Source: Mycobacterium marinum
Lineage (GTDB): Bacteria > Actinomycetota > Actinomycetes > Mycobacteriales > Mycobacteriaceae
Length of the DNA: 64,000 nt
NCBI RefSeq assembly: GCF_003391395.1
Contig: NZ_CP024190.1
Coordinates: forward strand, 2,170,001-2,234,000
Reading direction: 5' to 3'
Part shown: piece after piece, positions 1-9,327 of the stretch
How the letters are laid out: each line of letters begins with the position of its first letter
Position numbering within the stretch: the stretch's first letter is position 1
Notes under the pieces: model-generated
Told to the model about the DNA's origin: nothing
The model's input: the letters and a program-made list of their open reading frames with translations, nothing else
The model's database searches: none
Program-made: the position numbers and the translations under genes

Positions 1-1
1 A

Positions 2-223
2 CTGACCCTGGCGGACGGATCGCAGCTGACTGGCCGCATCGGCGCGCTGCAAAGCGGTTCGCTGGATCTGGTGGTTCGGGCCGGGCGGGAGTGGAAAGTC
101 CGCGAGATCCCACTTGCCGAGGTGGGGAAAGCGGTTGTGCAGGTGGAGTTTTCGCCGCCGAATCCAGCTGAACTGGAACTCGCGACTACAGGTAGGGCCG
201 CTGGGACGGAGGTCGAGGCATGA
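2..223 (+). CDS. rimP: Ribosome maturation factor RimP, C-terminal part (cut by window start)
   Basis: This is an open frame from the window edge to TGA at 221-223, and no start lies inside the window. The visible 73 residues match the C-terminal SH3-like domain of RimP (ADGSQLTGRIGALQSGSLDL, then an alternating beta pattern ending in FSPPNPAELELA). RimP helps assemble the 30S ribosomal subunit. Its stop overlaps the nusA start in an ATGA arrangement, the usual rimP-nusA coupling in actinobacteria. Identification rests on this short domain plus the neighbouring nusA, ylxR and infB genes. Confidence 0.88.
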   Translation: MTLADGSQLTGRIGALQSGSLDLVVRAGREWKVREIPLAEVGKAVVQVEFSPPNPAELELATTGRAAGTEVEA

Positions 224-1263
224 ACATCGACATGGCGGCACTGCATGCGATCGAGGTCGATCGGGGCATCTCGGTCAATGAGCTGCTCGAGACGATCAAA
301 TCGGCGCTGCTGACCGCCTATAGACACACCCAAGGCCATCAGACCGACGCGCGCATCGAGATCGACCGCAAGACCGGCGTCGTGCGCGTGATGGCCCGCG
401 AGACCGATGACGACGGCAATGTGATCAGCGAATGGGATGACACGCCCGAGGGTTTTGGCCGCATCGCTGCGACAACCGCACGCCAAGTCATGTTGCAGCG
501 GTTCCGGGACGCGGAAAATGAGCGCACTTACGGGGAGTTCTCTACCCGCGAGGGCGAGATCGTCGCGGGTGTGATCCAGCGCGATAGCCGAGCCAACGCT
601 CGTGGGCTGGTCGTGGTTCGGATGGGAAGCGAGACCAAGGCCTCCGAGGGCGTGATTCCCTCTGCCGAACAGGTTCCTGGCGAGAGCTACGAGCATGGCA
701 ATCGGCTGCGCTGCTACGTCGTGGGCGTTAGCCGCGGTTCTCGGGAGCCGCTGATCACGCTGTCTCGTACCCACCCCAATCTGGTGCGCAAGCTGTTCTC
801 CCTGGAAGTGCCCGAGATTGCGGATGGTTCGGTGGAGATCGTGGCGGTCGCCCGCGAGGCCGGACATCGCTCCAAGATTGCGGTTCGGTCCAACGTTCCG
901 GGGCTGAACGCCAAGGGCGCCTGCATCGGACCGATGGGTCAACGCGTCCGCAACGTGATGAGCGAACTTTCCGGAGAAAAGATCGACATCATCGACTATG
1001 ACGAGGACCCGTCGCGGTTCGTCGCCAACGCGCTGTCCCCGGCGAAGGTGGTCTCGGTGTCGGTGATCGATGAGACCGCACGGGCGGCTCGCGTCGTGGT
1101 ACCGGACTTCCAGCTGTCCCTGGCCATCGGCAAGGAAGGCCAGAACGCGCGGTTGGCGGCCCGGCTTACCGGCTGGCGGATCGACATCCGCGGCGATTCG
1201 CCGGAGCAGTCGGCGGAGCACCCGGAACGGGGCGCCAGCCGCGGCTTGGCGCACGACCACTAG
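220..1263 (+). CDS. nusA: Transcription termination/antitermination factor NusA
   Basis: A protein of 347 aa that binds RNA polymerase and nascent RNA to control pausing, termination and antitermination. An N-terminal RNAP-binding domain (about 1-105) is followed by an S1 domain (about 108-180, starting GEIVAGVIQ) and two KH domains. The first has a GPMGQRV loop near residue 238 and the second GKEGQNARLAARLTGW near 304. It lacks the acidic repeats of enterobacterial NusA, as is normal for mycobacteria. The ATG overlaps the rimP stop (ATGA), so translation is probably coupled. The length matches the mycobacterial orthologue. Confidence 0.97.
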   Translation: MNIDMAALHAIEVDRGISVNELLETIKSALLTAYRHTQGHQTDARIEIDRKTGVVRVMARETDDDGNVISEWDDTPEGFGRIAATTARQVMLQRFRDAENERTYGEFSTREGEIVAGVIQRDSRANARGLVVVRMGSETKASEGVIPSAEQVPGESYEHGNRLRCYVVGVSRGSREPLITLSRTHPNLVRKLFSLEVPEIADGSVEIVAVAREAGHRSKIAVRSNVPGLNAKGACIGPMGQRVRNVMSELSGEKIDIIDYDEDPSRFVANALSPAKVVSVSVIDETARAARVVVPDFQLSLAIGKEGQNARLAARLTGWRIDIRGDSPEQSAEHPERGASRGLAHDH

Positions 1264-1337
1264 GGGACATGCCCCGGTTTTGGCGCCGGCCCGGACAACG
1301 GGTCCACGGGCGGTTCGGGCAATCGGTTCGGTGACGC

Positions 1338-1343
1338 TAGACT
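1338..1343 (+). promoter_or_regulatory. Candidate -10 element for a leaderless ylxR/infB transcript
   Basis: TAGACT fits the mycobacterial TANNNT consensus and ends 5 nt before the GTG at 1349. Transcription starting at or next to that GTG would give a leaderless mRNA. It would be an internal promoter between nusA and ylxR-infB. This is inferred from spacing alone. Confidence 0.45.
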
Positions 1344-1348
1344 GAGCC

Positions 1349-1729
1349 GTGATCCAGCGCAAGCCTTCGGCCATGGCGCACGGGCGTCCGGATATCCCCT
1401 GCGGACCGGTGCGGACGTGTGTCGGGTGCCGGAAGCGAGAGTTGGCCGTCGAACTGCTTCGAGTGGTGGCTGAGTCGACCGGGAACGGCAACTATGCCGT
1501 GATCGTTGACACAGCTAGGGGGCTGCCGGGACGGGGTGCGTGGTTGCACCCGGTGCCGCAGTGCGTACAACAAGCGATTCGGCGACGGGCTTTCACCAGA
1601 GCGCTGCGCATCACCGGGTCACCGGATATATCCGCGGTGGTCGAGCACATCGGTGGTTTGGACGTGCCCGGTCCGCCGAGCAACAGAACAGGTAGCAAAG
1701 AACATGAGCACACCGTGAAGTCCCGATGA
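1349..1729 (+). CDS. ylxR: YlxR family RNA-binding protein (DUF448)
   Basis: Small basic protein of the YlxR family, which lies between nusA and infB in many Gram-positive bacteria and is thought to bind RNA. The N-terminal CVGCRKR motif (Cys24 and Cys27) and the downstream GRGAWLHP, cysteine and RRRAFTRALR segments are family hallmarks. The first in-frame start is GTG 1349 (126 aa), which sits just behind a TAGACT -10 box. ATG 1373 gives 118 aa and begins closer to the conserved domain. The C-terminal tail after about residue 90 is not conserved in the family as I know it. Confidence 0.9.
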   Translation: MIQRKPSAMAHGRPDIPCGPVRTCVGCRKRELAVELLRVVAESTGNGNYAVIVDTARGLPGRGAWLHPVPQCVQQAIRRRAFTRALRITGSPDISAVVEHIGGLDVPGPPSNRTGSKEHEHTVKSR

Positions 1730-1793
1730 CAATGTGTCATAGCTAAACCCCGAGGCGCGGCCCACGACTGTCGCCTCATGGACAGGAGATGTA

Positions 1794-4643
1794 GTGGCAG
1801 GTAAGGCCCGCGTACACGAGTTGGCTAAGGAACTCGGTGTAACCAGCAAAGAAGTGCTCGCCCGGCTGAGTGAACAGGGCGAATTCGTCAAGTCGGCCTC
1901 GTCGACGGTGGAAGCTCCCGTGGCCCGCAGGCTGCGTGAATCGTTCGGTGGCGGTAAGTCGGCGCCGGCGAAAGGCTCCGACACGGGTGCCGCCAAAGGT
2001 GTGGCCAAGGCCCCGCAGAAGGTGCCGGGTGCCAACCCCGCGGCCAAGGCTGCGGACAAGTCTCTGGACGCCGCTCTGGACAAGGCAGTAGGCAACGGTG
2101 CCCCGGCGCCCGTTCCGGCCCCCGCGCCGACGGCTACGCCTACGCCTGCGCCCGCGCCTGCGCCCGTGCAACCCGCGGACTCCGGTGTGGCACCGCCGGC
2201 CGCGACGCCGGCGGCCCCCGCTGCTTCGGCAGCGCCCGCGCCGCCGAAGGCGCCGCTTCCCGGGCAACGGCCTGCGCCGACACCGGGCAAGCCGGCCGCT
2301 CCGCAAGCGCCTCACCCGGGCATGGCTCCGGGGGCACGGCCGGGTCCGGTGCCCAAGCCGGGAGTTCGTACTCCCCGCGTCGGCAACAACCCGTTCTCCT
2401 CGGCGCAGCCGGTTGATCGGCCCATTCCGCGCCCGCAGGCGCCGCGTCCCGGGGCGCCGCGCCCAGGGGCGCCTCGCCCCGGTGGCGCTTCTCCCGGCAA
2501 CATGCCTCCGCGTCCCGGCGGCGCTTCCGGTGGGCCTCGCCCACCGCGTACCGGCGCGCCGCGGCCCGGTGGTGGTCGTCCTGGTGGGCCAGGTGGCGGC
2601 CGGTCAGATGGTGGCGGCGGTAACTACCGCGGCGGAGGCGGCGGCGTTGGCGCCGCACCTGGAGGCGGCTTCCGCGGCCGTCCCGGTGGCGGTGGTGGCG
2701 GTGGCCGTCCCGGCCAGCGCGGCGGTGCGGCCGGTGCTTTCGGCCGTCCCGGCGGCGCGCCCCGGCGCGGCCGTAAGTCCAAGCGGGCCAAACGCGCCGA
2801 GTACGAGAACATGCAGGCGCCGGTCGTCGGCGGTGTGCGGTTGCCGCACGGCAACGGTGAAACCATCCGGCTGGCGCGCGGAGCATCGCTCTCCGACTTC
2901 GCGGACAAGATCAACGCCAACCCGGCGGCACTGGTTCAGGCGCTGTTCAACCTCGGCGAGATGGTCACGGCCACCCAGTCGGTCGGCGACGAGACCCTCG
3001 AGCTGCTCGGCAGCGAGATGAACTACAACGTCCAGGTGGTCAGTCCCGAGGACGAGGACCGCGAGCTGCTGGAATCCTTCGATCTGACCTACGGCGAAGA
3101 CTCCGGCGACGAGTCCGAGTTGCAGACCCGACCGCCGGTAGTCACGGTGATGGGTCACGTCGACCACGGCAAGACCCGACTGCTGGACACCATCCGCAAG
3201 GCCAACGTCCGCGAGGGCGAGGCCGGTGGCATCACCCAGCACATCGGTGCCTACCAGGTCAGCGTGGACCACGATGGCACCGAGCGGTTGATCACCTTCA
3301 TTGACACCCCCGGTCACGAGGCGTTCACCGCCATGCGTGCCCGTGGTGCCAAGGCCACCGACATCGCCATCCTGGTGGTCGCCGCCGACGACGGTGTGAT
3401 GCCGCAGACGGTTGAGGCCATCAACCACGCACAGGCCGCAGACGTGCCGATCGTGGTGGCGGTCAACAAGATCGACAAGGAGGGCGCCGACCCGGCCAAG
3501 ATCCGCGGTCAGCTCACCGAATACGGTTTGGTCGCTGAGGATTTCGGTGGCGACACGATGTTTGTCGACATCTCGGCCAAGCAAGGCACCAACATCGAGG
3601 CGCTCGAGGAGGCGGTGCTGCTTACCGCCGACGCGGCCCTGGATCTGCGGGCCAACCCCGACATGGAGGCCCAGGGTGTGGCGATCGAAGCGCACCTGGA
3701 CCGTGGTCGTGGCCCGGTGGCCACCGTGCTGGTGCAACGCGGCACGCTGCGGGTCGGCGACTCGGTGGTCGCCGGCGACGCCTACGGCCGCGTGCGCCGG
3801 ATGGTCGACGAGCACGGCGAGGACGTGGAAGAGGCGCTACCGTCGCGTCCGGTCCAGGTGATCGGCTTCACCTCGGTCCCCGGTGCCGGTGACAACTTCC
3901 TGGTCGTGGACGAGGACCGGATCGCCCGCCAAATCGCCGACCGGCGCAGCGCTCGCAAGCGCAACGCGTTGGCGGCGCGCAGTCGCAAGCGGATCAGCCT
4001 GGAAGATCTGGATTCGGCGCTGAAGGAAACCAGCCAGCTCAACCTGATCCTCAAGGGCGACAACGCCGGTACTGTCGAGGCGCTGGAAGAGGCCCTGATG
4101 GGTATCGAGGTCGACGACGAGGTGGCCCTGCGTGTCATCGACCGCGGTGTCGGTGGCATCACCGAGACCAACGTCAACCTGGCGTCGGCTTCGGATGCGA
4201 TCATCATCGGTTTCAACGTGCGTGCCGAGGGCAAGGCCACCGAGCTGGCCAACCGCGAAGGTGTGGAGATTCGCTACTACTCGGTCATCTACCAGGCGAT
4301 TGATGAGATCGAGAAGGCCCTGCGCGGCATGCTCAAGCCGATCTACGAAGAGGTCGAGCTCGGGCGCGCAGAGATCCGGGCGCTGTTCCGGTCCTCGAAG
4401 GTCGGCCTCATCGCGGGCTGCATGATCAGCTCCGGTGTGGTTCGCCGCAATGCGAAGGCCCGGTTGTTGCGAGACAACATCGTGGTCGTCGAGAACCTCT
4501 CGATTCACTCGTTGCGTCGGGAGAAGGACGACGTGACCGAGGTCCGCGAGGGATTCGAGTGCGGTATGACGCTGGGCTACTCCGACCTCAAAGAGGGCGA
4601 CTTCATCGAGTCCTACGAGCTGGTCCAGAAAGACCGCTCCTGA
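1794..4643 (+). CDS. infB: Translation initiation factor IF-2
   Basis: A GTPase of 949 aa that places initiator tRNA on the 30S subunit and promotes subunit joining. The GTG start follows an AGGAG site at 1784-1788. The N-terminal IF2_N helix-turn segment comes first. Residues about 100-335 form a very low-complexity Pro/Ala then Gly/Arg-rich linker (PRPGAPRPGAPRPGG repeats and long glycine runs). The G domain carries GHVDHGKT (about 454-461), DTPGHE (504-509) and NKID (558-561), followed by the C-terminal beta-barrels. As I recall it, the M. tuberculosis protein is about 900 aa, so the linker is probably somewhat expanded here. Confidence 0.98.
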   Translation: MAGKARVHELAKELGVTSKEVLARLSEQGEFVKSASSTVEAPVARRLRESFGGGKSAPAKGSDTGAAKGVAKAPQKVPGANPAAKAADKSLDAALDKAVGNGAPAPVPAPAPTATPTPAPAPAPVQPADSGVAPPAATPAAPAASAAPAPPKAPLPGQRPAPTPGKPAAPQAPHPGMAPGARPGPVPKPGVRTPRVGNNPFSSAQPVDRPIPRPQAPRPGAPRPGAPRPGGASPGNMPPRPGGASGGPRPPRTGAPRPGGGRPGGPGGGRSDGGGGNYRGGGGGVGAAPGGGFRGRPGGGGGGGRPGQRGGAAGAFGRPGGAPRRGRKSKRAKRAEYENMQAPVVGGVRLPHGNGETIRLARGASLSDFADKINANPAALVQALFNLGEMVTATQSVGDETLELLGSEMNYNVQVVSPEDEDRELLESFDLTYGEDSGDESELQTRPPVVTVMGHVDHGKTRLLDTIRKANVREGEAGGITQHIGAYQVSVDHDGTERLITFIDTPGHEAFTAMRARGAKATDIAILVVAADDGVMPQTVEAINHAQAADVPIVVAVNKIDKEGADPAKIRGQLTEYGLVAEDFGGDTMFVDISAKQGTNIEALEEAVLLTADAALDLRANPDMEAQGVAIEAHLDRGRGPVATVLVQRGTLRVGDSVVAGDAYGRVRRMVDEHGEDVEEALPSRPVQVIGFTSVPGAGDNFLVVDEDRIARQIADRRSARKRNALAARSRKRISLEDLDSALKETSQLNLILKGDNAGTVEALEEALMGIEVDDEVALRVIDRGVGGITETNVNLASASDAIIIGFNVRAEGKATELANREGVEIRYYSVIYQAIDEIEKALRGMLKPIYEEVELGRAEIRALFRSSKVGLIAGCMISSGVVRRNAKARLLRDNIVVVENLSIHSLRREKDDVTEVREGFECGMTLGYSDLKEGDFIESYELVQKDRS

Positions 4644-4655
4644 TGGGGCGCGAGC

Positions 4656-5183
4656 ATGGCTGACCCGGCGCGAGCGCGCCGGCTGGCCAAACGGATCACC
4701 ACGATCGTCGCGTCGGCGATCGAGTACGAGATCAAGGATCCGGGGCTGGTCGGGGTGACCATCACCGACGCCAAGGTGACGGCCGATCTGCACGATGCGA
4801 CGGTGTACTACACCGTGATGGGGCCGACGTTGGACGATGAGCCGGACTACGCGGCCGCCGCGGCGGCACTGGAACGGGCCAAGGGGGTGTTGCGCACCAA
4901 GGTCGGAGCCGGCACTGGCGTGCGTTTCACCCCGACCCTGACGTTCACCCGGGACGTCACGTCCGACACCGTGCATCGGATGGACGAGTTGTTGGCCCGT
5001 GCCCGCGCCGCCGACGCAGATCTGGCGCGGGTGCGAATCGGTGCCAAGCCGGCGGGGGAGGCCGATCCCTACCGCGACAGCGGATCGGCCGACGAACCGT
5101 CGGATGCCGGGGGACTGGTCATTCGAACTAGCGACGGGCTCGAGGCTGAGAACACCGGTGACGACTACCAAGCCGAAGATTGA
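4656..5183 (+). CDS. rbfA: Ribosome-binding factor A
   Basis: A KH-like-fold protein of 175 aa needed for late 16S rRNA processing and 30S maturation. The core (about residues 5-115) shows the RbfA pattern: RARRLAKRITTIVASAIEYE, DPGLVGVTITDAKVTADL and FTPTLTFTRD. The acidic C-terminal 50 residues are a disordered tail typical of actinobacterial RbfA. It begins 12 nt after infB and its 3' end overlaps the next gene by 26 nt, so it belongs to the same operon. Confidence 0.95.
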   Translation: MADPARARRLAKRITTIVASAIEYEIKDPGLVGVTITDAKVTADLHDATVYYTVMGPTLDDEPDYAAAAAALERAKGVLRTKVGAGTGVRFTPTLTFTRDVTSDTVHRMDELLARARAADADLARVRIGAKPAGEADPYRDSGSADEPSDAGGLVIRTSDGLEAENTGDDYQAED

Positions 5184-6162
5184 GCAGATGCGATGTCCGG
5201 GGGTGCGCGTCGACGCCGTCGGCGCGGCCGAGCTGCTTTCGGCCGCCGACAGCATTGCGGTAATCGCCCATGTCCACCCCGACGCCGACACGATCGGCGC
5301 GGGACTGGCCCTGGCGTTGGTGTTGGACGGGTGCGGCAAGCAGGTCGAGGTGAGTTTCGCCGCCCCCGCCACGCTGCCTGAGTCGTTGGCGTCGCTGCCC
5401 GGTTGCGCCCTGCTTGTCGATGCCGACGAGATGCGCCGCGACGTCGACTTGGTGGTGACCGTCGACGTCCCCAGCATCAAGCGTCTCGGTGGGCTCAGTG
5501 ACCTGGCCGATCCGGGCCGCAGCGTGCTGGTCATCGATCACCACGCGTCCAACGCCGAGTTCGGCACGGCCAACTTCATCGATTGCTCGGCCGACTCGAC
5601 CACCATGATGGTGGCCGAGATTCTCGATGCGTGGGGCAAACCGATCGGTCTGGACGTCGCGCACTGCATCTATGCCGGTCTCACCACCGACACCGGGTCG
5701 TTTAGGTGGGCGAGTCCGCGCGGCCTGCGGCTGGCGGCCCGGCTGGTGGACATCGGCGTGGACAACGCCGCGATCAGCCGATCGCTGATGGATACCCACC
5801 CGTTCATGTGGTTGCCGATGCTCTCCCGGGTGCTCGGCTCGGCGCAGCTGCTGCCCGAGGCGGTAGCCGGTCGGGGATTGGTCTACGCGGTCGTCGAGCA
5901 CCAGGAGTTTGCGCGGGCGCGCGCCGAAGAGGTGGAGAGCATCGTCGACATCGTGCGCACCACCCGGCAGGCCGAGGTCGCGGTCGTTTTCAAAGAGGTC
6001 GACCCCCAGCAGTGGTCGGTGTCGATGCGGGCCAAGAAGGACATCGATTTGAGCGTGGTCGCCTCAGCGTTCGGTGGTGGGGGCCACCTACTGGCGGCGG
6101 GGTATTCGACCACCGGCTCGATCGATGACGTCGTGGCGTCGCTGCTCGCAGCGCTGGGCTGA
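5158..6162 (+). CDS. nrnA: DHH/DHHA1 phosphoesterase, nanoRNase/pAp phosphatase
   Basis: DHH-family phosphoesterase of 334 aa, orthologous to Rv2837c. That protein hydrolyses short oligoribonucleotides, pAp and cyclic dinucleotides such as c-di-AMP. Metal-binding motifs are visible: HVHPDADTIGAG (about 38), the DHH signature (127-129, in VIDHHAS) and the DHHA1 GGGGH motif (about 306-310). I chose GTG 5158, inside the rbfA end, because the encoded MTTTKPK start precedes the conserved VDAVGAAELL segment. The frame is open further upstream, but only in rbfA shadow sequence. Confidence 0.92.
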   Translation: MTTTKPKIEQMRCPGVRVDAVGAAELLSAADSIAVIAHVHPDADTIGAGLALALVLDGCGKQVEVSFAAPATLPESLASLPGCALLVDADEMRRDVDLVVTVDVPSIKRLGGLSDLADPGRSVLVIDHHASNAEFGTANFIDCSADSTTMMVAEILDAWGKPIGLDVAHCIYAGLTTDTGSFRWASPRGLRLAARLVDIGVDNAAISRSLMDTHPFMWLPMLSRVLGSAQLLPEAVAGRGLVYAVVEHQEFARARAEEVESIVDIVRTTRQAEVAVVFKEVDPQQWSVSMRAKKDIDLSVVASAFGGGGHLLAAGYSTTGSIDDVVASLLAALG

Positions 6163-6168
6163 CCCTCT

Positions 6169-7515
6169 TTGCGGGAAATGGGGCCCGACGCCGTGCGGCC
6201 CGACGCCGGCGGCCGCAAGATCGCAGCGCTGGCGTTGCCCGCGCTGGGTGTGCTGGCCGCGGAGCCGCTGTATCTGTTGTTCGATACCGCAGTGATAGGT
6301 CGGCTTGGGGCTTTGGCCCTGGCGGGTCTGGCCATCGGCAGTCTGGTTCTGGGCCTGGTCGGTTCCCAGGCGACGTTTTTGTCCTACGGCACGACGGCGC
6401 GTTCGGCGCGCCACTACGGGGCGGGCGACCGGGTGGCGGCGGTCGCCGAAGGCGTGCAGGCGACCTGGTTGGCGGTGGCGCTCGGGCTGTTGACCATCCT
6501 CGTGGTGCAGATCGCCGCGGTGCCCCTGGTGTCGGTGATCGCCGGGGCCCGCGCGGGTAGCGGCGATATCGCGGGGGCGGCGCTGCCCTGGCTGCGGATC
6601 GCCATTTTGGGCACGCCGGCGATCCTCATCTCGCTCGCGGGCAACGGCTGGATGCGGGGCGTGCAGGACACCGTTCGGCCGCTGCGCTACGTGGTTGCCG
6701 GTTTTGGGTTGTCGGCACTGCTGTGTCCGCTGCTGGTGTACGGCTGGCTGGGCTTGCCGCGAATGGAACTGGCCGGCTCGGCGGTGGCCAATCTGGTGGG
6801 GCAGTGGCTGGCGGCGTTGCTGTTCGGGGGCGCGCTGCTCGCCGAGCGGGTGTCGTTGCGACCCGACCGCCACATACTGCGGGAGCAATTGGTGCTGGCT
6901 CGCGATCTGATCGTGCGGACGATGGCGTTCCAGGCGTGTTTTATCTCGGCCGCGGCGGTGGCTGCCAGGTTCGGCGCTGCCGCTCTGGCTGCACACCAGG
7001 TGGTGCTGCAGCTGTGGGGCTTTTTCGCCCTGGTTCTCGATTCACTGGCCATTGCGGCCCAATCGCTGGTGGGGGCGGCGCTGGGGGCCGGGGACGCCGC
7101 AAACGCGAAGTGGGTGGCATGGCGGGTGACAGTGTTTTCGCTGCTTGCCGCGGGCATGTTGGCGGCGGCTTTGGCGCTGGGGGCCCCGGTGCTGCCCGCG
7201 CTGTTCACCGACGATGCGGCGGTGCTCGCGGCGGTCACCGTGCCGTGGTGGTTCCTTGTTGCGCAGTTACCTTTTGCCGGAATCGTTTTCGCACTCGACG
7301 GGGTGTTGTTAGGTGCTGGTGACGCCGCCTTCATGCGTACCGCGACCGTGGTCAGCGCGCTGGCGGGGTTCTTACCGCTCACCTGGCTGTCGTTGGTGTA
7401 CGGCTGGGGGCTGGCGGGCATCTGGTCGGGCCTTGCCACCTTCATCGTGCTGCGGCTGATTTTCGTCGGATGGCGGGCGATGAGTGGTCGGTGGGCTTTG
7501 ACGGGGACGGCTTGA
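6169..7515 (+). CDS. dinF: MATE family efflux protein (DinF-like)
   Basis: Polytopic membrane protein of 448 aa with about twelve hydrophobic segments in the two-bundle layout of MATE exporters, which expel cationic compounds in exchange for H+ or Na+. Typical features are LFDTAVIGRLGALALAGLAI in the first helices, the conserved GWMRGVQDT loop, and the second-half KWVAWRVTVFS region. The position, straight after the DHH phosphoesterase, is that of Rv2836c (dinF). TTG 6169 is the first start; ATG 6178 three codons later is equally plausible. The substrate is unknown. Confidence 0.9.
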   Translation: MREMGPDAVRPDAGGRKIAALALPALGVLAAEPLYLLFDTAVIGRLGALALAGLAIGSLVLGLVGSQATFLSYGTTARSARHYGAGDRVAAVAEGVQATWLAVALGLLTILVVQIAAVPLVSVIAGARAGSGDIAGAALPWLRIAILGTPAILISLAGNGWMRGVQDTVRPLRYVVAGFGLSALLCPLLVYGWLGLPRMELAGSAVANLVGQWLAALLFGGALLAERVSLRPDRHILREQLVLARDLIVRTMAFQACFISAAAVAARFGAAALAAHQVVLQLWGFFALVLDSLAIAAQSLVGAALGAGDAANAKWVAWRVTVFSLLAAGMLAAALALGAPVLPALFTDDAAVLAAVTVPWWFLVAQLPFAGIVFALDGVLLGAGDAAFMRTATVVSALAGFLPLTWLSLVYGWGLAGIWSGLATFIVLRLIFVGWRAMSGRWALTGTA

Positions 7516-7567
7516 CTCGCCCGGCGCCGATCTTGGATCTTGACGAGAACTCCCCGGCAACCGCTGA

Positions 7568-7573
7568 TACACT
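7568..7573 (+). promoter_or_regulatory. Extended -10 promoter before ugpA, leaderless start
   Basis: TGATACACT contains an extended -10 (TGN-TACACT) whose hexamer ends 6 nt before the ugpA GTG. No ribosome-binding site is visible, so the ugp operon probably starts with a leaderless mRNA. A TTGACG at 7540-7545 is too far upstream (22-nt spacer) to serve as a standard -35. Confidence 0.5.
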
Positions 7574-7579
7574 GCGCCG

Positions 7580-8479
7580 GTGACGACGACGCGGCCACGG
7601 CGGAACCGGTCGTGGCGGGATTACGCGCTATTCGTCGCTTTGGTGGGCCCCAACCTGGCATTGTTGTTGCTGTTCGTCTACCGCCCATTGGTCGACAACA
7701 TCAGGTTGTCGTTCTTTGACTGGAATATCTCCGATCCCACCGCGGAATTCGTCGGACTCTCCAACTACATCGAGTGGTTCAGTCGTCCGGACACCCGCCA
7801 GATCGTGGCCAACACGGCGATTTTCACCACCGCAGCGGTGGCCGGATCGATGGTGCTGGGACTGCTGCTGGCGATGCTGCTCGACCAACCGTTGCGCGGG
7901 CGAAACCTGGTGCGCTCAACGGTCTTCGCACCGTTTGTGATCTCGGGTGCGGCCGTCGGTCTGGCAGCCCAGTTCGTGTTCGATCCACATTTCGGTCTGG
8001 TGCAAGACTTGTTGCACCGGGTCGGGGTCAACGCTCCCGACTTCTACCAGGACACGCCCTGGGCGTTGTTCATGGTGACGGTCACCTATGTGTGGAAGAA
8101 CCTCGGATACACCTGCGTGATCTATCTGGCGGCGTTGCAGGGCGTGCGTCGAGATCTATTGGAGGCCGCAGAAATCGACGGCGCGAGCCGGTGGACGAGC
8201 TTTCGGCGGGTACTGCTGCCGCAGTTGCGGCCAACCACCTTCTTCCTGTCGATTACCGTGCTGATCAACTCGCTGCAGGTGTTCGATGTAATCAACGTCA
8301 TGACCCGCGGCGGACCGGAAGGAACCGGGACCACAACGATGGTGTACCAGGTGTATCTGGAGACCTTCCGAAACTTCCGCGCCGGCTACGGCGCCACCAT
8401 CGCAACGATGATGTTTCTTTTCCTGTTGGTCGTCACCTACTACCAGGTGCGAGTCATGGATAGAGGGCAGCAGCAGTGA
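7580..8479 (+). CDS. ugpA: Glycerophosphodiester ABC transporter permease UgpA
   Basis: Membrane permease of 299 aa of the binding-protein-dependent ABC import family (MalF type). Six hydrophobic segments are visible. The cytoplasmic EAA loop (EAAEIDGASRWTSFRRVLLP) near residue 195 contacts the UgpC ATPase. In M. tuberculosis UgpABCE imports glycerophosphocholine, a product of host lipid breakdown. The stop overlaps the start of the second permease, and the order A-E-B-C is that of Rv2835c-Rv2832c. Confidence 0.95.
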   Translation: MTTTRPRRNRSWRDYALFVALVGPNLALLLLFVYRPLVDNIRLSFFDWNISDPTAEFVGLSNYIEWFSRPDTRQIVANTAIFTTAAVAGSMVLGLLLAMLLDQPLRGRNLVRSTVFAPFVISGAAVGLAAQFVFDPHFGLVQDLLHRVGVNAPDFYQDTPWALFMVTVTYVWKNLGYTCVIYLAALQGVRRDLLEAAEIDGASRWTSFRRVLLPQLRPTTFFLSITVLINSLQVFDVINVMTRGGPEGTGTTTMVYQVYLETFRNFRAGYGATIATMMFLFLLVVTYYQVRVMDRGQQQ

Positions 8480-9321
8480 TGTCCTTGCGCCCGCGCGGCT
8501 CGAGGGCCATCGTTCGTGCGCTCGGCTATGTCGCCATGTTGTTGGTGATGGCTGTGGTGGCCGGGCCGCTGCTGTTCGTGTTCTTCACCTCGTTCAAGGA
8601 ACAGGCGGACATCTACTCACAACCGACCAACTGGTGGCCGCCGCACTGGTATCCGCAGAACTATTGGACGGCCACCCGGCAGATCCCGTTTTGGACCTTC
8701 CTGCGTAACTCGGTGATTATCACCTCGGTGCTGGCTGTGGTGAAGTTCGCCCTCGGTGTGTTCAGCGCATTCGGCTTGGTGTTTGTCCAGTTCCCGGGCA
8801 AAACCCCGGTGTTCTTGTTGATCATTGCCGCGCTGATGGTGCCCAACCAGATCACCGTCATCTCCAACTACGCGCTGATCGCTCAGCTGGGGCTGCGCAA
8901 CACGTTTCCCGGCATCATCTTGCCCCTTGCCGGAGTCGCGTTCGGAACCTTCCTGATGCGCAATCACTTTTTGTCGCTGCCCAGCGAGGTCATCGAGGCC
9001 GCGCGGATGGACGGGGCGCGTTGGTGGCAACTGCTATTTCGGGTGGTGTTGCCGATGTCTGGTCCCACCATGGTGGCCTTCGGCATCATTACAGTCGTCA
9101 ACGAATGGAATGAATACCTGTGGCCATTTCTGATGTCCGACGACGAATCGGTGGCGCCGCTGCCGGTGGGGCTGACCTTCCTTCAGCAGGCCGAGGGCGT
9201 GACGAACTGGGGTCCGGTGATGGCAGTGACACTGTTGGCGATGTTGCCGATCCTGGTCATCTTCATCGGATTGCAGCGGCGCATGATCAAGGGCCTCACC
9301 TCGGGTGCGGTTAAGGGTTAG
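8476..9321 (+). CDS. ugpE: Glycerophosphodiester ABC transporter permease UgpE
   Basis: Second permease (281 aa, MalG type) that pairs with UgpA to form the membrane channel. The EAA motif EAARMDGARWWQLLFRVVLP lies about residue 175. The C-terminal QRRMIKGLTSGAVKG tail is typical of MalG-type permeases. GTG 8476 and ATG 8479 are adjacent in-frame starts; both overlap or abut the ugpA stop, so the two subunits are translationally coupled. Confidence 0.95.
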   Translation: MMSLRPRGSRAIVRALGYVAMLLVMAVVAGPLLFVFFTSFKEQADIYSQPTNWWPPHWYPQNYWTATRQIPFWTFLRNSVIITSVLAVVKFALGVFSAFGLVFVQFPGKTPVFLLIIAALMVPNQITVISNYALIAQLGLRNTFPGIILPLAGVAFGTFLMRNHFLSLPSEVIEAARMDGARWWQLLFRVVLPMSGPTMVAFGIITVVNEWNEYLWPFLMSDDESVAPLPVGLTFLQQAEGVTNWGPVMAVTLLAMLPILVIFIGLQRRMIKGLTSGAVKG

Positions 9322-9327
9322 TGGGCC

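Noticed and set aside
2098..2790. Repetitive Pro/Ala/Gly-coding sequence considered as a CRISPR array or tandem-repeat locus
   Set aside because: The repeats are irregular, in frame and without spacers. They encode the known low-complexity linker of mycobacterial IF-2.
3837..5534. A 565-codon minus-strand frame across infB, rbfA and the DHH gene
   Set aside because: It spans three clearly coding plus-strand genes and has no recognisable motif.
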